From Halegenticoccus soli (GTDB lineage: Archaea; Halobacteriota; Halobacteria; Halobacteriales; Haloferacaceae), in NCBI RefSeq assembly GCF_002844195.1, contig NZ_PEND01000001.1, positions 248,001 to 312,000 of the forward strand: 64,000 nt of DNA, read 5' to 3'. Position 1 is the stretch's first letter. Each line of letters begins with the position of its first letter. Below are positions 34,308 to 45,357 of the stretch, piece by piece. A program made the position numbers and the translations under genes. A model generated the notes under the pieces. The model saw nothing but the letters and a program-made list of their open reading frames with translations. It had not been told where the DNA came from and searched no databases.

Positions 34308-35210
34308 ATGGGACGGAGTGACAACGGAGGCGTCCCCGACGACGCCGAGAGGGGGACCCGAGGGCACGAGCCGGAGTCGCGGTCGGGGTACCGAGTTCTC
34401 GTCGCGGTCGGCAACCCGGCCCACGTCGACCAGCTCGTGCGGACCGCGGGAGACCTCGCCGTCGACCGCGGGGGGGAGATCGTCGTCCTGAGCGTGATCG
34501 TCAAGCCGTACCGGTCGCCGTTTTCGATCTTCACCGACGAGACGATCGAACGGGAGTTCGGGCGGGATCGGCAGGAGATCCTGGATCGCGCGCTGCGAGC
34601 GCTCGGGAAGCGCGACGCCCCGGTCCGCGGCGAGGTGCGGGTGAGCCACGACCTGGCCGCCGCGGTCGTGGGCGCGGTCCGCGAACACGACTGCGACGGC
34701 GTCGTCCTCGGCTGGCGCGAGCGCCCCCGGTTCGACCTCGTCTTCGGGAGCGACGTCGACCGGACCGCGACGAACGCGCCCTGCGACGTGCTCGTGGAGA
34801 AGATCGGCGCGACGGCGGACGGGGTCGAGTCGGTTCTCCTCGTCGCCGCGGACGGCCCGCACGGCGACCTCGCGGCGGACGTCGCCCGGGCCGTGGCCCG
34901 GATGAACGAGGCGCGCGTCGAGGTGGTTCGGATCGTCGACCCCGGCGCGTCGGACGCCGATCCCGGCGAGGATCGACGGTTGATCGACTCGGCGGTCGCC
35001 GGACTCGACGACGTCGAGGTCGAACGCTCGGTGCGCGCGAGCGACGACCCCGCCGAGACCGTTCTCTCCCTCACCGAGCGCCACGACGTCACCGTGATCG
35101 GCGCGACGGCCGCCCGTCCGCTCCGCCGCTCCGTCATGGGCGCCGTCCCCGAGCGCGTGGCAAAGCGGGCGGAGAAGACGGTCATCCTCGCGCGGCGAAA
35201 CTGCGCCTGA
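34308..35210 (+). CDS. Tandem universal stress protein
   Basis: A 300-residue protein with two UspA-like domains, the first about 28-160 (YRVLVAVGNPAHVDQLVRTA) and the second about 168-297 (ESVLLVAADGPHGDLAADVA). The nucleotide loops are degenerate. The first has VVLGWRERPRFDLVFGSDVD and the second VIGATAARPLRRSVMGAVPE, so ATP binding may be weak. Its function is not known beyond a stress or signalling role. A disordered, charged 25-residue N-terminus precedes domain 1. Confidence 0.82.
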   Translation: MGRSDNGGVPDDAERGTRGHEPESRSGYRVLVAVGNPAHVDQLVRTAGDLAVDRGGEIVVLSVIVKPYRSPFSIFTDETIEREFGRDRQEILDRALRALGKRDAPVRGEVRVSHDLAAAVVGAVREHDCDGVVLGWRERPRFDLVFGSDVDRTATNAPCDVLVEKIGATADGVESVLLVAADGPHGDLAADVARAVARMNEARVEVVRIVDPGASDADPGEDRRLIDSAVAGLDDVEVERSVRASDDPAETVLSLTERHDVTVIGATAARPLRRSVMGAVPERVAKRAEKTVILARRNCA

Positions 35211-35402
35211 ACGGCTCCCGGTTCGTCTCATCCCCTCGGTTTTCCTGCGGTGGCTTTTCGGCGCTTCGGGTTTCCCGCGACGGGGGTGCGCCGTTCTCGG
35301 TCTCGCGCCTCGTCGGTCGATCGATCGTCCCCGCCTGACGGTCGCGCGCGACTCACACTCCGGACAACAAGGTTATTGTGACTCCTCCGGTAGGTAATAC
35401 AC

Positions 35403-36811
35403 ATGGATATCGAGTCCGCCGTCGTGCTCGCGGCCGGGGAGGGGACCCGCCTCCGACCGCTCACGAAACACCGGCCGAAGCCGATGCTGCCGGCGGCAAA
35501 CCGACCGATCCTGGAGTACGTCTTCGACGCGCTCATCGACGCCGGCGTGGAGGACCTGCACCTCGTCGTCGGCTACAAGCGCGACCGGGTGCAGAACCAC
35601 TTCGGCGCGGCGTACCGCGATCGGCCGATCACCTACCACGTCCAGGGGAAGCAGCTCGGGAGCGGCCACGCGCTCCTCCAGGCGTCGCACGCGCTCGACG
35701 CCGACTTCCTGGTCGTCAACGGCGATCAGATCGTCCGCGAGGAGACCGTGACCGCCGTCCGGGAGGCGCACACCGTCGAGGACGTGGCGACCCTCGCGGT
35801 CATCGAAAGCGAGGAGGCGCCCAACTACGGCGCCGTCAAGCTCGACGGCGACCGCGTCGTCGAGTTCACGGAGAAGCCGCGGAGCGACTCCTACCGCCTC
35901 CTGAACGCCGGCGTCTACGTCTTCGCCCCGTCGTTCTTCGTCGAGGTGGAGTCGACGCCCCGACAGCACGGCGAACTGTCGCTCTCCGACAGCATCGCCC
36001 AGCTCGTCGAGAACGGGAGCCCGGTCCGCGGGGTTCTCACCGACGGCATCTGGGAGGACGCGACCTACCCGTGGGATCTACTCTCGCTCGCCCGCAAGCT
36101 CATGAACCGGGGGCTGGTCGAGGGCGCGGCGGGCCCGAACGCGGCGGTCGTCCCCGGCGGACGCGACGGAGCGGGCGGGCCCGACGGAGCGGGCGGGACC
36201 GACAGAACGGACGGCGCGGGAGGCGCTGACGAACCGGGACGCGTTGACGGGCCGGAGGGCGTGGACGGCACCGACGGCGCGAGCGAAACGGCCGGAGCCG
36301 GCCGAACGGCCGGACTCCGCGGCGCGGCGGCACTCGACCGATCGGCCGGAGCGGACGGCGTGTACGTCGACCGGACGGCGACCGTCCACCCCGACGCGAC
36401 GCTCCAGGGGCCGGCGATCGTCGGCCCGGACAGCGTGATCGGACCCGCCGCCGTCGTCGGTCCGAACACCGCCCTCGGTCGGAACGTCACGGTCGAGGCG
36501 GGGGCCGTCGTCCGCGGCTCCGTCGTCGACGTGGACTCGCGCGTCGGGCCGAACGCGACTCTCGTCGACTGCGTCACCGGAGAGGGGGTCCAGGTCGGCG
36601 CGGGAACGGTCGCTCCCGGCGGATCGGCGGACGTCCGCATCGGGACGCGGATCCACGAGGGGTGTCAGCTCGGGGCGGTCATCGCGGATCGGGCGCGGCT
36701 CGACGGCGGCGCGACGGTCGAACCCGGATCGCTCGTCGGCCCGCACGCCAGCGTCCGGACGGGGGCGCACGTCCGGGGCGACGTCGACGAGGGCGCGGAG
36801 GTGCGGCGCTG

Positions 36812-36812
<1 letters not shown>
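35403..36812 (+). CDS. glmU: Bifunctional sugar-1-phosphate nucleotidylyltransferase/acetyltransferase (GlmU-type)
   Basis: Probably makes UDP-GlcNAc from GlcN-1-phosphate by acetylation and uridylylation. The 469-residue protein has an N-terminal nucleotidyltransferase (VVLAAGEGTRLRPLT at 7-21, VVNGDQI at 104-110, FTEKPRSD at 155-162). A left-handed beta-helix of hexapeptide repeats runs from about 320 to 469 (ATVHPDATLQGPAIVGPDSV). Between them, about residues 241-319, is a Gly/Asp-rich low-complexity stretch that is not part of either domain. Its stop overlaps the start of glmS by one base (TGATG), so the pathway pair is translationally coupled. Confidence 0.87.
36123..36359 (+). repeat. 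Gly/Asp-rich low-complexity coding insertion in glmU
   Basis: About 79 codons rich in repeated GGA/GGC-GAC units (GGRDGAGGPDGAGG, then VDGPEGVDGTDGAS) between the two enzyme domains. The codon pattern is repetitive at DNA level, consistent with slippage-driven growth of a linker. Confidence 0.75.
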
Positions 36813-38620
<1,808 letters not shown>

Positions 38621-38633
38621 GCGTTCGGATCCC

Positions 38634-38705
38634 CGACGGGATTCGACCCGGGAGGCTCGACGGGGTTCGAGCCAGGCCCCCCGACGGGATTCGAACCGAG
38701 ACACC
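38634..38705. repeat. Three tandem 24-bp imperfect repeats
   Basis: Units starting CGACGGG at 38634, 38658 and 38682 share CGACGGG(A/G)TTCGA(A/G)CC at their head. They follow glmS directly. The last unit, read on the minus strand, gives GGTTCGAATCCCG, like a tRNA T-arm, but no tRNA is present. Confidence 0.7.
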
Positions 38706-38878
38706 CACGGCGTCGAACGGGTGCGCTTTTCGGAGCGTACGACGACGGATTCAGCTCCGCGGCTCTCTCCGAGGCTCCGCCGTGATATCCGCCAGTTACT
38801 GACCCGATATCTGGTATTTACCGAAGGGATGAAAGTACACAGAAAGTTTATTATCGGATCGCTTAGTCGTCCCGTACG

Positions 38879-40120
38879 ATGCTCACGGGGTGGCGGTACA
38901 GGGTGGCGAGCGTTTCGGGCGCCGCGGTCGCGACCGTGCTCGCGGTGCTCGCGGCCAACCACCCGCTCGTGCAGTGGCTTTTCACCCCGCACGTCCCCGC
39001 GTTCAACCGACTGGACGCGGTCGTCCTGCGCGGCGAGTCGCTCCTGTCGGCGACGCTGCTCAGCGTCTGCGCCGTGGCGGGGTGTCTGATCCCGCTGTAC
39101 AAGCCGCGGCCCCGCCGCGTCCTCGACACGGTCGCGCTGACGGCGAAGCGCGTCCTGACCGCGGGGATGGCCCTGGCGGCGTTCGGCTTCTTCCAGTGGT
39201 CCCACAGGCTCCCGCGGGCGACACTCGTCGCGGCCGTCGGGGTGCTCGTTATCGTCCTGCCGCCGTGGTTCGTCTGGGTGCGCCGCCGGCCGTCCGCCGA
39301 CCCCGAGCGGGCCGTCATCGTCGGCGACGACCCGGCGCTGATCGGGCGCATCGCGACGGGCGTTCCGATTCCGGTGCTGGGCTACCTCTGTCCGACGAGC
39401 GCGCTCTCCGCGGTCGGGCGGGCCGAGCGGCGCGGGGCGACGAGCGCCCGCGCGGTCGCGGACGGCGGAACGTCGGTCGCCGCGCGCGACCGCCTCGGCG
39501 GACTGTCCCGGCTGGACGACGTGCTCGTGGAACGCGACGTCGACGCCGTCGTGCTCGCGTTCGCGCGGGCCGACCGGGCGGAGTTCTTCGGCGCGATCGA
39601 GGCGTGCCACGAGCACGGCATCCCGGTCAAGGTCCACCGCGACTACGCCGACAGCGTGCTGACGGCGGAGGGCGAGGCGGGGCCGCTCGTCGACGTGGAG
39701 GTCGAGCCGTGGGACCCGCAGGACTACCTGTTCAAGCGGGCGTTCGACGTGGCGTTCGCGGTGGCGGGGCTGGTCGCGCTCTCGCCGCTGATGGCGCTCG
39801 TCGCCCTCGCGATCAAACTCGACAGCCCGGGGCCGGTGTTGTACCGACAGGAGCGGACGGCGGTCTTCGGCGAGACGTTCGGCGTCTACAAGTTCAGGAG
39901 CATGGTCCGGGACGCGGAATCGGAGAGCGGCGCGAAGATCAGCGAAGAGGACGCCGGCGGGGTCGATCCGCGGGTCACCCGCGTCGGTCGCGTGCTGCGG
40001 CGGACACACCTCGACGAGGTCCCCCAGCTCTGGGCGATCCTCGTCGGCGACATGAGCGTCGTCGGCCCGCGGCCCGAGCGGCCCGAACTGGATTCGGACA
40101 TCCAGTCCGGCGTCGTCGAC
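38879..40120 (+). pseudogene. Sugar transferase (polyprenyl-phosphate type), 3'-truncated
   Basis: An initiating phosphoglycosyl transferase for lipid-linked glycan synthesis, intact for 414 codons and then cut. The N-terminal half has four helices (LAVLAANHPLVQWLF onward) and a CoA-binding-like domain (ERAVIVGDDPALIGRI). The catalytic domain opens YLFKRAFDVAFAVAGLVALS and shows LDSPGPVLYRQERTA, YKFRSM, RTHLDEVPQLWAIL and DMSVVGPRPERPEL. After DIQSGVVD the family continues with a WRQRW...GLTG-type block of some 65-70 residues; here it is replaced by sequence antisense to a nucleotidyltransferase. The frame then reads on to a stop at 41294-41296, inside aglM. A TATA-like GTTTATTATC (38848-38857) suggests a leaderless start. 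Confidence 0.85.
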
Positions 40121-40402
40121 GTGCTCTTCGACGGTCAAGAGCGCGTGCGCGAGGCCGTTCTGCTCGCGCTGGTGGGTGTACGTGATGGGGATGCCCCGGA
40201 ACTCGTCCCCGTAGTGGCTGATGACGTGCTCCTTCTTGTAGCCGACGACGACGATGAACTCGTCCGCGCCGAGCCCCGCGAGCGACTCGAAGCAGTGAGT
40301 GATGATCGGCTTGCCCGCGACCTCGACGAGCCCCTTCGGTTTGTCCTCGGTCAGGGGCCTGAGCCGCGTTCCCTCCCCGGCTGCCAGCACGACCGCTTTC
40401 AT
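40112..40402 (-). pseudogene. Sugar nucleotidyltransferase, 3'-truncated (97 codons)
   Basis: Only the first 97 residues of a glucose-1-phosphate uridylyl/thymidylyltransferase-like enzyme remain. They include MKAVVLAAGEGTRLRPLTED (nucleotide loop), KPIITHCFESLAGLGADEF, VVVGYKKEHVISHYGDEF and NGLAHALLTVEEHVDD. Relatives continue DDFMLMLGDNIF and run to about 240 or more residues. Here the sequence changes at 40112-40120 into the antisense of the convergent sugar transferase. It keeps a good promoter (AT-rich TAAATATATTTA, about 40421-40432), so it may still be transcribed. The frame stays open on the minus strand far beyond the junction, but that extension is antisense to other genes and is not a real product. 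Confidence 0.85.
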
Positions 40403-40480
40403 ACGCGTCTTCTGCTATGTTCGGAAGGTAAATATATTTATGCTGGCGCGGGGGATAACGATCTCCAACGGCGTCTGAAC

Positions 40481-40518
40481 CGGGTATCGGAGCTGTCATC
40501 GGACCCGATCGATACCCG
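40481..40518. repeat. 9-bp inverted repeat upstream of aglM
   Basis: CGGGTATCG (40481-40489) and CGATACCCG (40510-40518), separated by 20 bases, in the shared region between the truncated nucleotidyltransferase and aglM. Half-site spacing of about 29-30 bases (nearly three turns) would suit a dimeric regulator; no regulator is linked. Confidence 0.5.
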
Positions 40519-40589
40519 AAGTATCATCAGGCGCGACAGAGATGGGTCCGCCGATGAGTACGAGTTCGCCGACGAGCGCGGGTTCGCCG

Positions 40590-41888
40590 ATGGACGTCAG
40601 CATCGTCGGCAGCGGCTACGTCGGCACGACGGTCGCCGCCTGCCTCGCCGACCTCGGCCACCGGGTCGTGAACGTCGACGTCGACGAGGGCGTCGTGTCG
40701 AGCCTCAACGACGGCGTCGCGCCCATCCACGAGCCGGGCCTCTCCGACCTCGTCGCGACGCACGCCGGGTCGCGACTCGCGGCGACGACCGAGTACGGGG
40801 CCGTCCGCGACACCGACGTCACGTTCGTCTGCCTCCCAACGCCCGCGAACGACGACGGGTCGATAAACGCGTCCGTCGTCGAATCGGGGATGGCGTCGCT
40901 GGGCGAGGCGATCGCCTCGACGGACGGCCGCCACCTCGTCGTCGTCAAGAGCACGGTCGTTCCGGGGACGACGGAGGAGGTCCTCCGGCCGGCCGTCGAG
41001 CGGGCGTCCGGAACCGTCGCCGGGGAGGACTTCGACCTGGTCGTGAACCCGGAGTTCCTCCGCGAGGGGAGCGCGGTGGCCGACTTCTTCGCGCCGGACA
41101 AGCTCGTCTTCGGATCGCCCACGGCGCGGGGCCACGACGCGCTCGCGGCGGTGTACGACCCGCTCTTCGACCGCGCCGACGGCGAGATTCCGGTCGTCCA
41201 GACCGGCGTGCGCGAGGCGGAGATGATCAAGTACGCCAACAACGCGTTCCTCGCGACCAAGCTCAGCCTCGTCAACGAACTCGGGAACGTCTGTAAGGCG
41301 TACGGCGTCGACGCCTACGAGGTGGCCGAGGCGATCGGCCTCGACGACAGGATCGGCGAGCGGTTCCTCCGGAGCGGCGTCGGCTGGGGCGGCTCCTGCT
41401 TCCCGAAGGACGTGTCGGCGCTCGTCGCCGCCGCGCGCGAGGTCGGATACGACCCCCAACTGCTCGAAGCGGCGGTCGCGGTGAACGACGAGCAACCGCG
41501 CCGGCTGCTCGATCTCCTCGCGGGGCGCGTCGACGTTCCCGGCGCTCGCATCGCGGTGCTCGGGCTGGCGTTCAAGCCCGGAACCGACGACGTGCGCCAC
41601 TCCAGGGCGATCCCGGTGATCGAGTCCCTCCTCGACCGCGGCGCTGACGTCGTCGCGTACGATCCGGCGGCGGCGGGGAACATGCGGGCGCTGTTCCCGG
41701 ACGTCGAGTACGCCCCGTCCGCCGCCGGCGCGCTCCGGGGTGCCGACGGGGCGGTCGTTCTCACCGACTGGGAGGAGTTCGCCACCCTCGACGGCGAGTT
41801 CGACGCGATGGCCTCGCCCGTCGTCGTCGACGGCCGTCGGATCGTCGAGCGGCGCGAGGGGATCGAGTACGAGGGGCTCACGTGGTGA
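40590..41888 (+). CDS. aglM: UDP-glucose 6-dehydrogenase family
   Basis: Oxidises UDP-glucose to UDP-glucuronate, a donor for S-layer N-glycans in haloarchaea, or acts on UDP-GlcNAc/ManNAc in related pathways. The 432-residue protein begins [20 protein letters not shown] (Rossmann). It has [49 protein letters not shown] and the catalytic cysteine motif [16 protein letters not shown], then [20 protein letters not shown] in the C-terminal nucleotide domain. An upstream in-frame ATG at 40542 adds a Ser/Thr-rich stretch and is less likely. It closely resembles AglM; exact substrate is inferred. Confidence 0.92.
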   Translation: MDVSIVGSGYVGTTVAACLADLGHRVVNVDVDEGVVSSLNDGVAPIHEPGLSDLVATHAGSRLAATTEYGAVRDTDVTFVCLPTPANDDGSINASVVESGMASLGEAIASTDGRHLVVVKSTVVPGTTEEVLRPAVERASGTVAGEDFDLVVNPEFLREGSAVADFFAPDKLVFGSPTARGHDALAAVYDPLFDRADGEIPVVQTGVREAEMIKYANNAFLATKLSLVNELGNVCKAYGVDAYEVAEAIGLDDRIGERFLRSGVGWGGSCFPKDVSALVAAAREVGYDPQLLEAAVAVNDEQPRRLLDLLAGRVDVPGARIAVLGLAFKPGTDDVRHSRAIPVIESLLDRGADVVAYDPAAAGNMRALFPDVEYAPSAAGALRGADGAVVLTDWEEFATLDGEFDAMASPVVVDGRRIVERREGIEYEGLTW

Positions 41889-41897
41889 ACGGGAGGG

Positions 41898-43967
41898 TCA
41901 GGCCGCCGACAGCGCCTCGCTCACGACCCGCACCGCGGGGAGCGCGAACTCGCCGGCGGCCGAGAAGTGAACGACCCCCGAGAGGAGCAGAAACGCCGTG
42001 GCGACGCCGCCGACCGCCCCGAGCAGGACGGCGCCGAGCCGATCGCTCCGCCGCGCGGTCGACGCGGTCGAGAGCCCCCAGACGCCGAGACAGAGCGCCG
42101 CCGCGAGCGCGAGCAGCGCGTGGCCCTGCATCGCCTCGCCGAGCGCCGGGCGGCGCAGGAGGGTCGCGAGGAGGAGCAACTGTCCGCCGACGAGCACCGT
42201 CGCCGCGTACGCCCACGCCATCGTCCGCCACGCCCGCGCCGCGCTCCGAACCGGTTCGAGTCGGGTCAGCAGGTACGCGAGCGCCGGAACCGCCGGAACG
42301 AGGTAGCGGACGGTCACCGTCGCGTGGAGGGGCAGACGCGGGAGGTACAATAGCGTCAGGACGCCCGCGAACGCGAGCGAGAACAGGTCGACCGCGCGCG
42401 CCGGCGTTGGATCGACCTCCCTCCGAGCGCGCGCCCCCGGCCGCCCTGACCGCCCCGACCGTCCCGACCGCCCCGGATCCTCCCGGAGGCGCAGGGCGAG
42501 GTGCCCCGGAAGCGCCAGCGCCGCGCCGAGCAGCGGCATCGATTCGAGGAGCGAGAGGCTGATCGCCTCGTTTCCGTCCTCGGGGGCGACCGAGTCGACG
42601 TACCCGCTCCTGACGAACGTCCGGTACAGCCGGTCGCCGTCGAGGAGCGCGTCGACGCCGCGGGCCATGAACCGCCAGAACAGCCCGGCGTTGTCGATCG
42701 CGGTCGCCCCGACCCGACCGAGAAAGCGGGCGAGCGCGACGGCCGCCGAGCGCCGGCCGCCGGCGTCGGCCGACGCTGAGGCCGAGAGCGGATCCGACGC
42801 CGCGTCGACCGATCCGTCGCCGAGCGCGCCCGTCCCGCGACCGGGACCCTCGACGGCGCTCGTCGGCGAGAGCGCCTCGCCGGCGTACCGCGGCAACAGC
42901 CGCGGCGGCAGCAGGGGGTTCCCGCTCATCGCGTAGTTCGTCAGGAGAAACGGCAAAAGCGACAGCCCGAACGCCCCGCCGACGGCCGCGAGCTCCCGCC
43001 GCCCGGTCGACCGCGCGGTGAGGAGATCCGCCGGGACGAGCGCGACGAGGAGCGCCAGCGCCTCGGCGGGCTGGATCCACGCGCAGAACCCGACTAACCC
43101 GTACGCCAGCGCCCGGAACCCGAGCGCCCGCCGCCGGCGGTCCCGTCGCCGTGCGCGGCCGTCGGGGCCGGCTGCGGTTTCGGCCTCCCGCGTCCGGTAC
43201 AGACAGTAGGCGACGGCGACGACGAGCGCCGCGACGGACGCGTGTCGCTTCGGCAGCGGCGCCCAGAAGCCGACCGGCGAGGCGAACGCGACCGCCGCCC
43301 CGGCGGCCATCCCGGTTCGACGGCCGCGAATCCGGCGCACGAGCCGGTACAGGAGGACGGCGGTCATCGCCGCCGCGGTCATCGACGAGAGCTGCAGCGC
43401 CGCGAGGGGGATCCAGCGCGCCTCCAGTTCGGTGGCGACCGCGAGGTTCGCCCCGAAGAGGGCGAGGACGACCCCGGAGCCGGCCAGCGCGAACGCCCGT
43501 CTGCGGCCGGTGATCCGCCCGAGGAGCACGAAGCATCCGAGCAGCGAGAGGCACCAGAGCCCGACCACGGCGAGTCGGAGATCGGCGACGAGAGCCAGCC
43601 CCCGCAGGAGGTGCGCGGCGGGGAGCGCGAGGAACACCTGCCCGTAGTTCCGGCCGTACCGCTCCCCGCCGGCGACGACCATTCCCGGCGTCTCGCCCGA
43701 CGCCGGCCCGTACGCGATCCGGTCGACGGAGAGACTCCCCTCGCTCACCGCCGCCGCGGCGTTCGCCACGGTGTACGTGTCGGTGATGAAGACGCCGACG
43801 CGCCAGTACAGCCCGAAGAAGGCGAGCGCGCCGAGAAACAGCGCCGCTCCGCACCGGTCGCCGAAGGCGACCCCGTACAGCGCGCGCCCCGCCCGACGGA
43901 GGCGCGCCAGCCCCCGAGAGCGGAAACCGGAGTCGGAATCCGGTCCGTCCCCTTCCCCGTCGGTCAC
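41898..43967 (-). CDS. Large polytopic membrane protein (GT-C-like)
   Basis: A 689-residue membrane protein with about a dozen helices. The layout fits a GT-C-type glycosyltransferase or related dolichol-sugar enzyme, but I see no definite catalytic motif. After the first helix is a loop GVFITDTYTVANAAAAVSEG containing an Asp pair region (ITDT), then YGPASGETPGMVVAGGERYG. A long outside loop lies at about 370-480. The C-terminal part has LPLHATVTVRYLVPAVPALA. The GTG start overlaps the stop of the preceding secreted-protein gene by four bases. It is convergent with aglM, nine bases apart, which supports a surface-glycan role. Confidence 0.72.
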   Translation of the reverse strand: MTDGEGDGPDSDSGFRSRGLARLRRAGRALYGVAFGDRCGAALFLGALAFFGLYWRVGVFITDTYTVANAAAAVSEGSLSVDRIAYGPASGETPGMVVAGGERYGRNYGQVFLALPAAHLLRGLALVADLRLAVVGLWCLSLLGCFVLLGRITGRRRAFALAGSGVVLALFGANLAVATELEARWIPLAALQLSSMTAAAMTAVLLYRLVRRIRGRRTGMAAGAAVAFASPVGFWAPLPKRHASVAALVVAVAYCLYRTREAETAAGPDGRARRRDRRRRALGFRALAYGLVGFCAWIQPAEALALLVALVPADLLTARSTGRRELAAVGGAFGLSLLPFLLTNYAMSGNPLLPPRLLPRYAGEALSPTSAVEGPGRGTGALGDGSVDAASDPLSASASADAGGRRSAAVALARFLGRVGATAIDNAGLFWRFMARGVDALLDGDRLYRTFVRSGYVDSVAPEDGNEAISLSLLESMPLLGAALALPGHLALRLREDPGRSGRSGRSGRPGARARREVDPTPARAVDLFSLAFAGVLTLLYLPRLPLHATVTVRYLVPAVPALAYLLTRLEPVRSAARAWRTMAWAYAATVLVGGQLLLLATLLRRPALGEAMQGHALLALAAALCLGVWGLSTASTARRSDRLGAVLLGAVGGVATAFLLLSGVVHFSAAGEFALPAVRVVSEALSAA

Positions 43968-44464
43968 CCGCGCACCTCGATCTCGACCGTCCGCTCGTCG
44001 AGGACGCGGTCCCTCTCGTTCGCGCGCGCGAGGACGCGAACCTCGGCGCGGTACCGTCCCGCGGCGATCCGTTCGGGGGAGAGGGCGTCCTTCCCGAGGG
44101 AGATCCGGACGGTTCCGACCGCGCCCTCGCTCGGGAACGCGGTTGTCGAGCGCGCGTAGCCGAGATCGGCGATCCGGACCTCGTAGACGAGCATCGGCCG
44201 TCCGTCCACGGACGCCACCTCGACGAACGCGTCGGGTGCGACCAGGTAGTACGCGCCGGATCCGTGCGCGCCCCGCTCCAGCCGGTAGCCGGTCTCCCCG
44301 AACGCCACCGCCTCGACCGCGACGCTCCCCTGCCCGACGTTCCCGGAGACGGGCGCCGGGGCCGGCGGCGCGAGGTCGACGCCCGGAACCAGCGGTCCGC
44401 CGAGAACCGCCGCGACCGCGACGACGAGCGCCGTCAGCCGAACGGCGAGCCGGCGCGACTGCAT
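43964..44464 (-). CDS. Secreted protein of unknown function (166 aa)
   Basis: A 166-residue protein with a Sec-type N-terminal helix (RLAVRLTALVVAVAAVLGGPLV), then a predicted beta-sandwich. It has strands such as GSVAVEAVAFGETGYRLER and PMLVYEVRIADLGYARSTT, and a final ERTVEIEVRG strand. No cysteine and no lipobox. It is coupled to the membrane-protein gene by a GTGA overlap, so the two likely act together at the cell surface. Family not recognised. Confidence 0.68.
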   Translation of the reverse strand: MQSRRLAVRLTALVVAVAAVLGGPLVPGVDLAPPAPAPVSGNVGQGSVAVEAVAFGETGYRLERGAHGSGAYYLVAPDAFVEVASVDGRPMLVYEVRIADLGYARSTTAFPSEGAVGTVRISLGKDALSPERIAAGRYRAEVRVLARANERDRVLDERTVEIEVRG

Positions 44465-44611
44465 TGGCTCCCGAAGGTGACACGAGACACATAAGTTATC
44501 CGGAAGATCGGTTTCCGCGCCCGGCCCCGAAGCGCGTCGGCGTCGCCGGAAACGCGGGCCACTCGGCGCAAAGAAGCGTGGGATGTGCGGAGCGCGCGGA
44601 AGCGCGCTCGT

Positions 44612-44699
44612 TCGGCGGTTTGGCGGTTCGATGGTTCGGCGGTTCGACGACTCGGCGGTTCGGCGGTTCGGTGGTTCGACGGCTCGGCGGTTCGACGCG
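44612..44699. repeat. Tandem array of 8-bp units (about 11 copies)
   Basis: Eleven consecutive 8-base units based on TCGGCGGT, with variants TCGATGGT, TCGACGAC, TCGGTGGT and TCGACGGC, fill the gap between two minus-strand secreted-protein genes. An 8-mer is not a multiple of three and is outside coding sequence. It is a candidate variable-number locus. Confidence 0.8.
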
Positions 44700-44703
44700 G
44701 CCG

Positions 44704-45087
44704 TCAGCCGCCGACGGAGACGTTCTCGAGCGTCACCCCGACGTTCCGCACCGTGATCGTCACGTCGCCGATCGCGTACGTCGTCCCGTCGTGCGCGATC
44801 GCCACCTCGTCGACCGTCACCGTCGACTCTTCGATCGTGTAGTCCGCACGGTCGACCGACTTCTCGGGGAGTCCGGTCCCCGTGACGTGGGTGTCTTCGA
44901 CGCGGACGTCGGCGTCGGCGACGACGACGTCCTCGCCTCCGAGTCGAACGACGTCGTCGGACGCGTCGGAGGGCTGTTCTGCGCTCTCGCCGGCCGCGAG
45001 CGCGCCGGCCGCTCCGGCGACGGCCAGGAGCAGGCCGGCGAGCGCCGCGACGGCCAGCCGGCGGGTCGGGAGGTTCGATCGAAGCAT
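44704..45087 (-). CDS. Secreted protein of unknown function (127 aa)
   Basis: A 127-residue protein with an N-terminal signal (RRLAVAALAGLLLAVAGAAGALA) followed by an acidic region and a beta-rich C-terminal part with repeated Val/Thr strands. These read VVVADADVRVEDTHVTGTG, then YTIEESTVTVDEVAIAHDG, then YAIGDVTITVRNVGVTLENV. The strand pattern recalls a short beta-helix or ladder. ATGs at 45114 and 45165 are alternative starts. No cysteine after the signal. Family not recognised. Confidence 0.62.
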   Translation of the reverse strand: MLRSNLPTRRLAVAALAGLLLAVAGAAGALAAGESAEQPSDASDDVVRLGGEDVVVADADVRVEDTHVTGTGLPEKSVDRADYTIEESTVTVDEVAIAHDGTTYAIGDVTITVRNVGVTLENVSVGG

Positions 45088-45357
45088 CGTCGGCACCGAC
45101 GGGGGAGACCGCATTTGACGTGCGGGGTCGTTACGGCGCGGTATCGTGAGGAATACTCGCCGCACGTACCAGTTTCGAGCCGACGTTCCGCTCGAAAGGA
45201 GGGATTTCGCGGCTAGGGTCGCCCTACCGGGATGCCGAGCCGTGCCGCCGGAAAAGCGGGCCGCCCTACCGCCCCGTCGGATCGCCGCGAACGCCGCACC
45301 GAACCCGACGTGCGGCGGAACGACGGCAGCGGTCGACGGCTCGTTTCGCGGGCCGTT

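Noticed and set aside
38682-38697. tRNA T-arm-like GGTTCGAATCCCG on the minus strand
   Set aside because: No acceptor stem pairing, anticodon arm or D-arm can be built around it, and it is one unit of a tandem repeat.
38879-41296. An 805-codon plus-strand frame as one fusion protein
   Set aside because: Beyond codon 414 it is antisense to the nucleotidyltransferase and then overlaps aglM in another frame; it has no domain sense after the junction.
41882-42562. 226-codon plus-strand frame opposite the large membrane protein
   Set aside because: Arg/Pro-rich shadow of the minus-strand gene, whose helices and coupled start are convincing.
44612-44699. Possible CRISPR array
   Set aside because: Units are only 8 bases with no spacers, and there are no cas genes; it is a simple tandem repeat.
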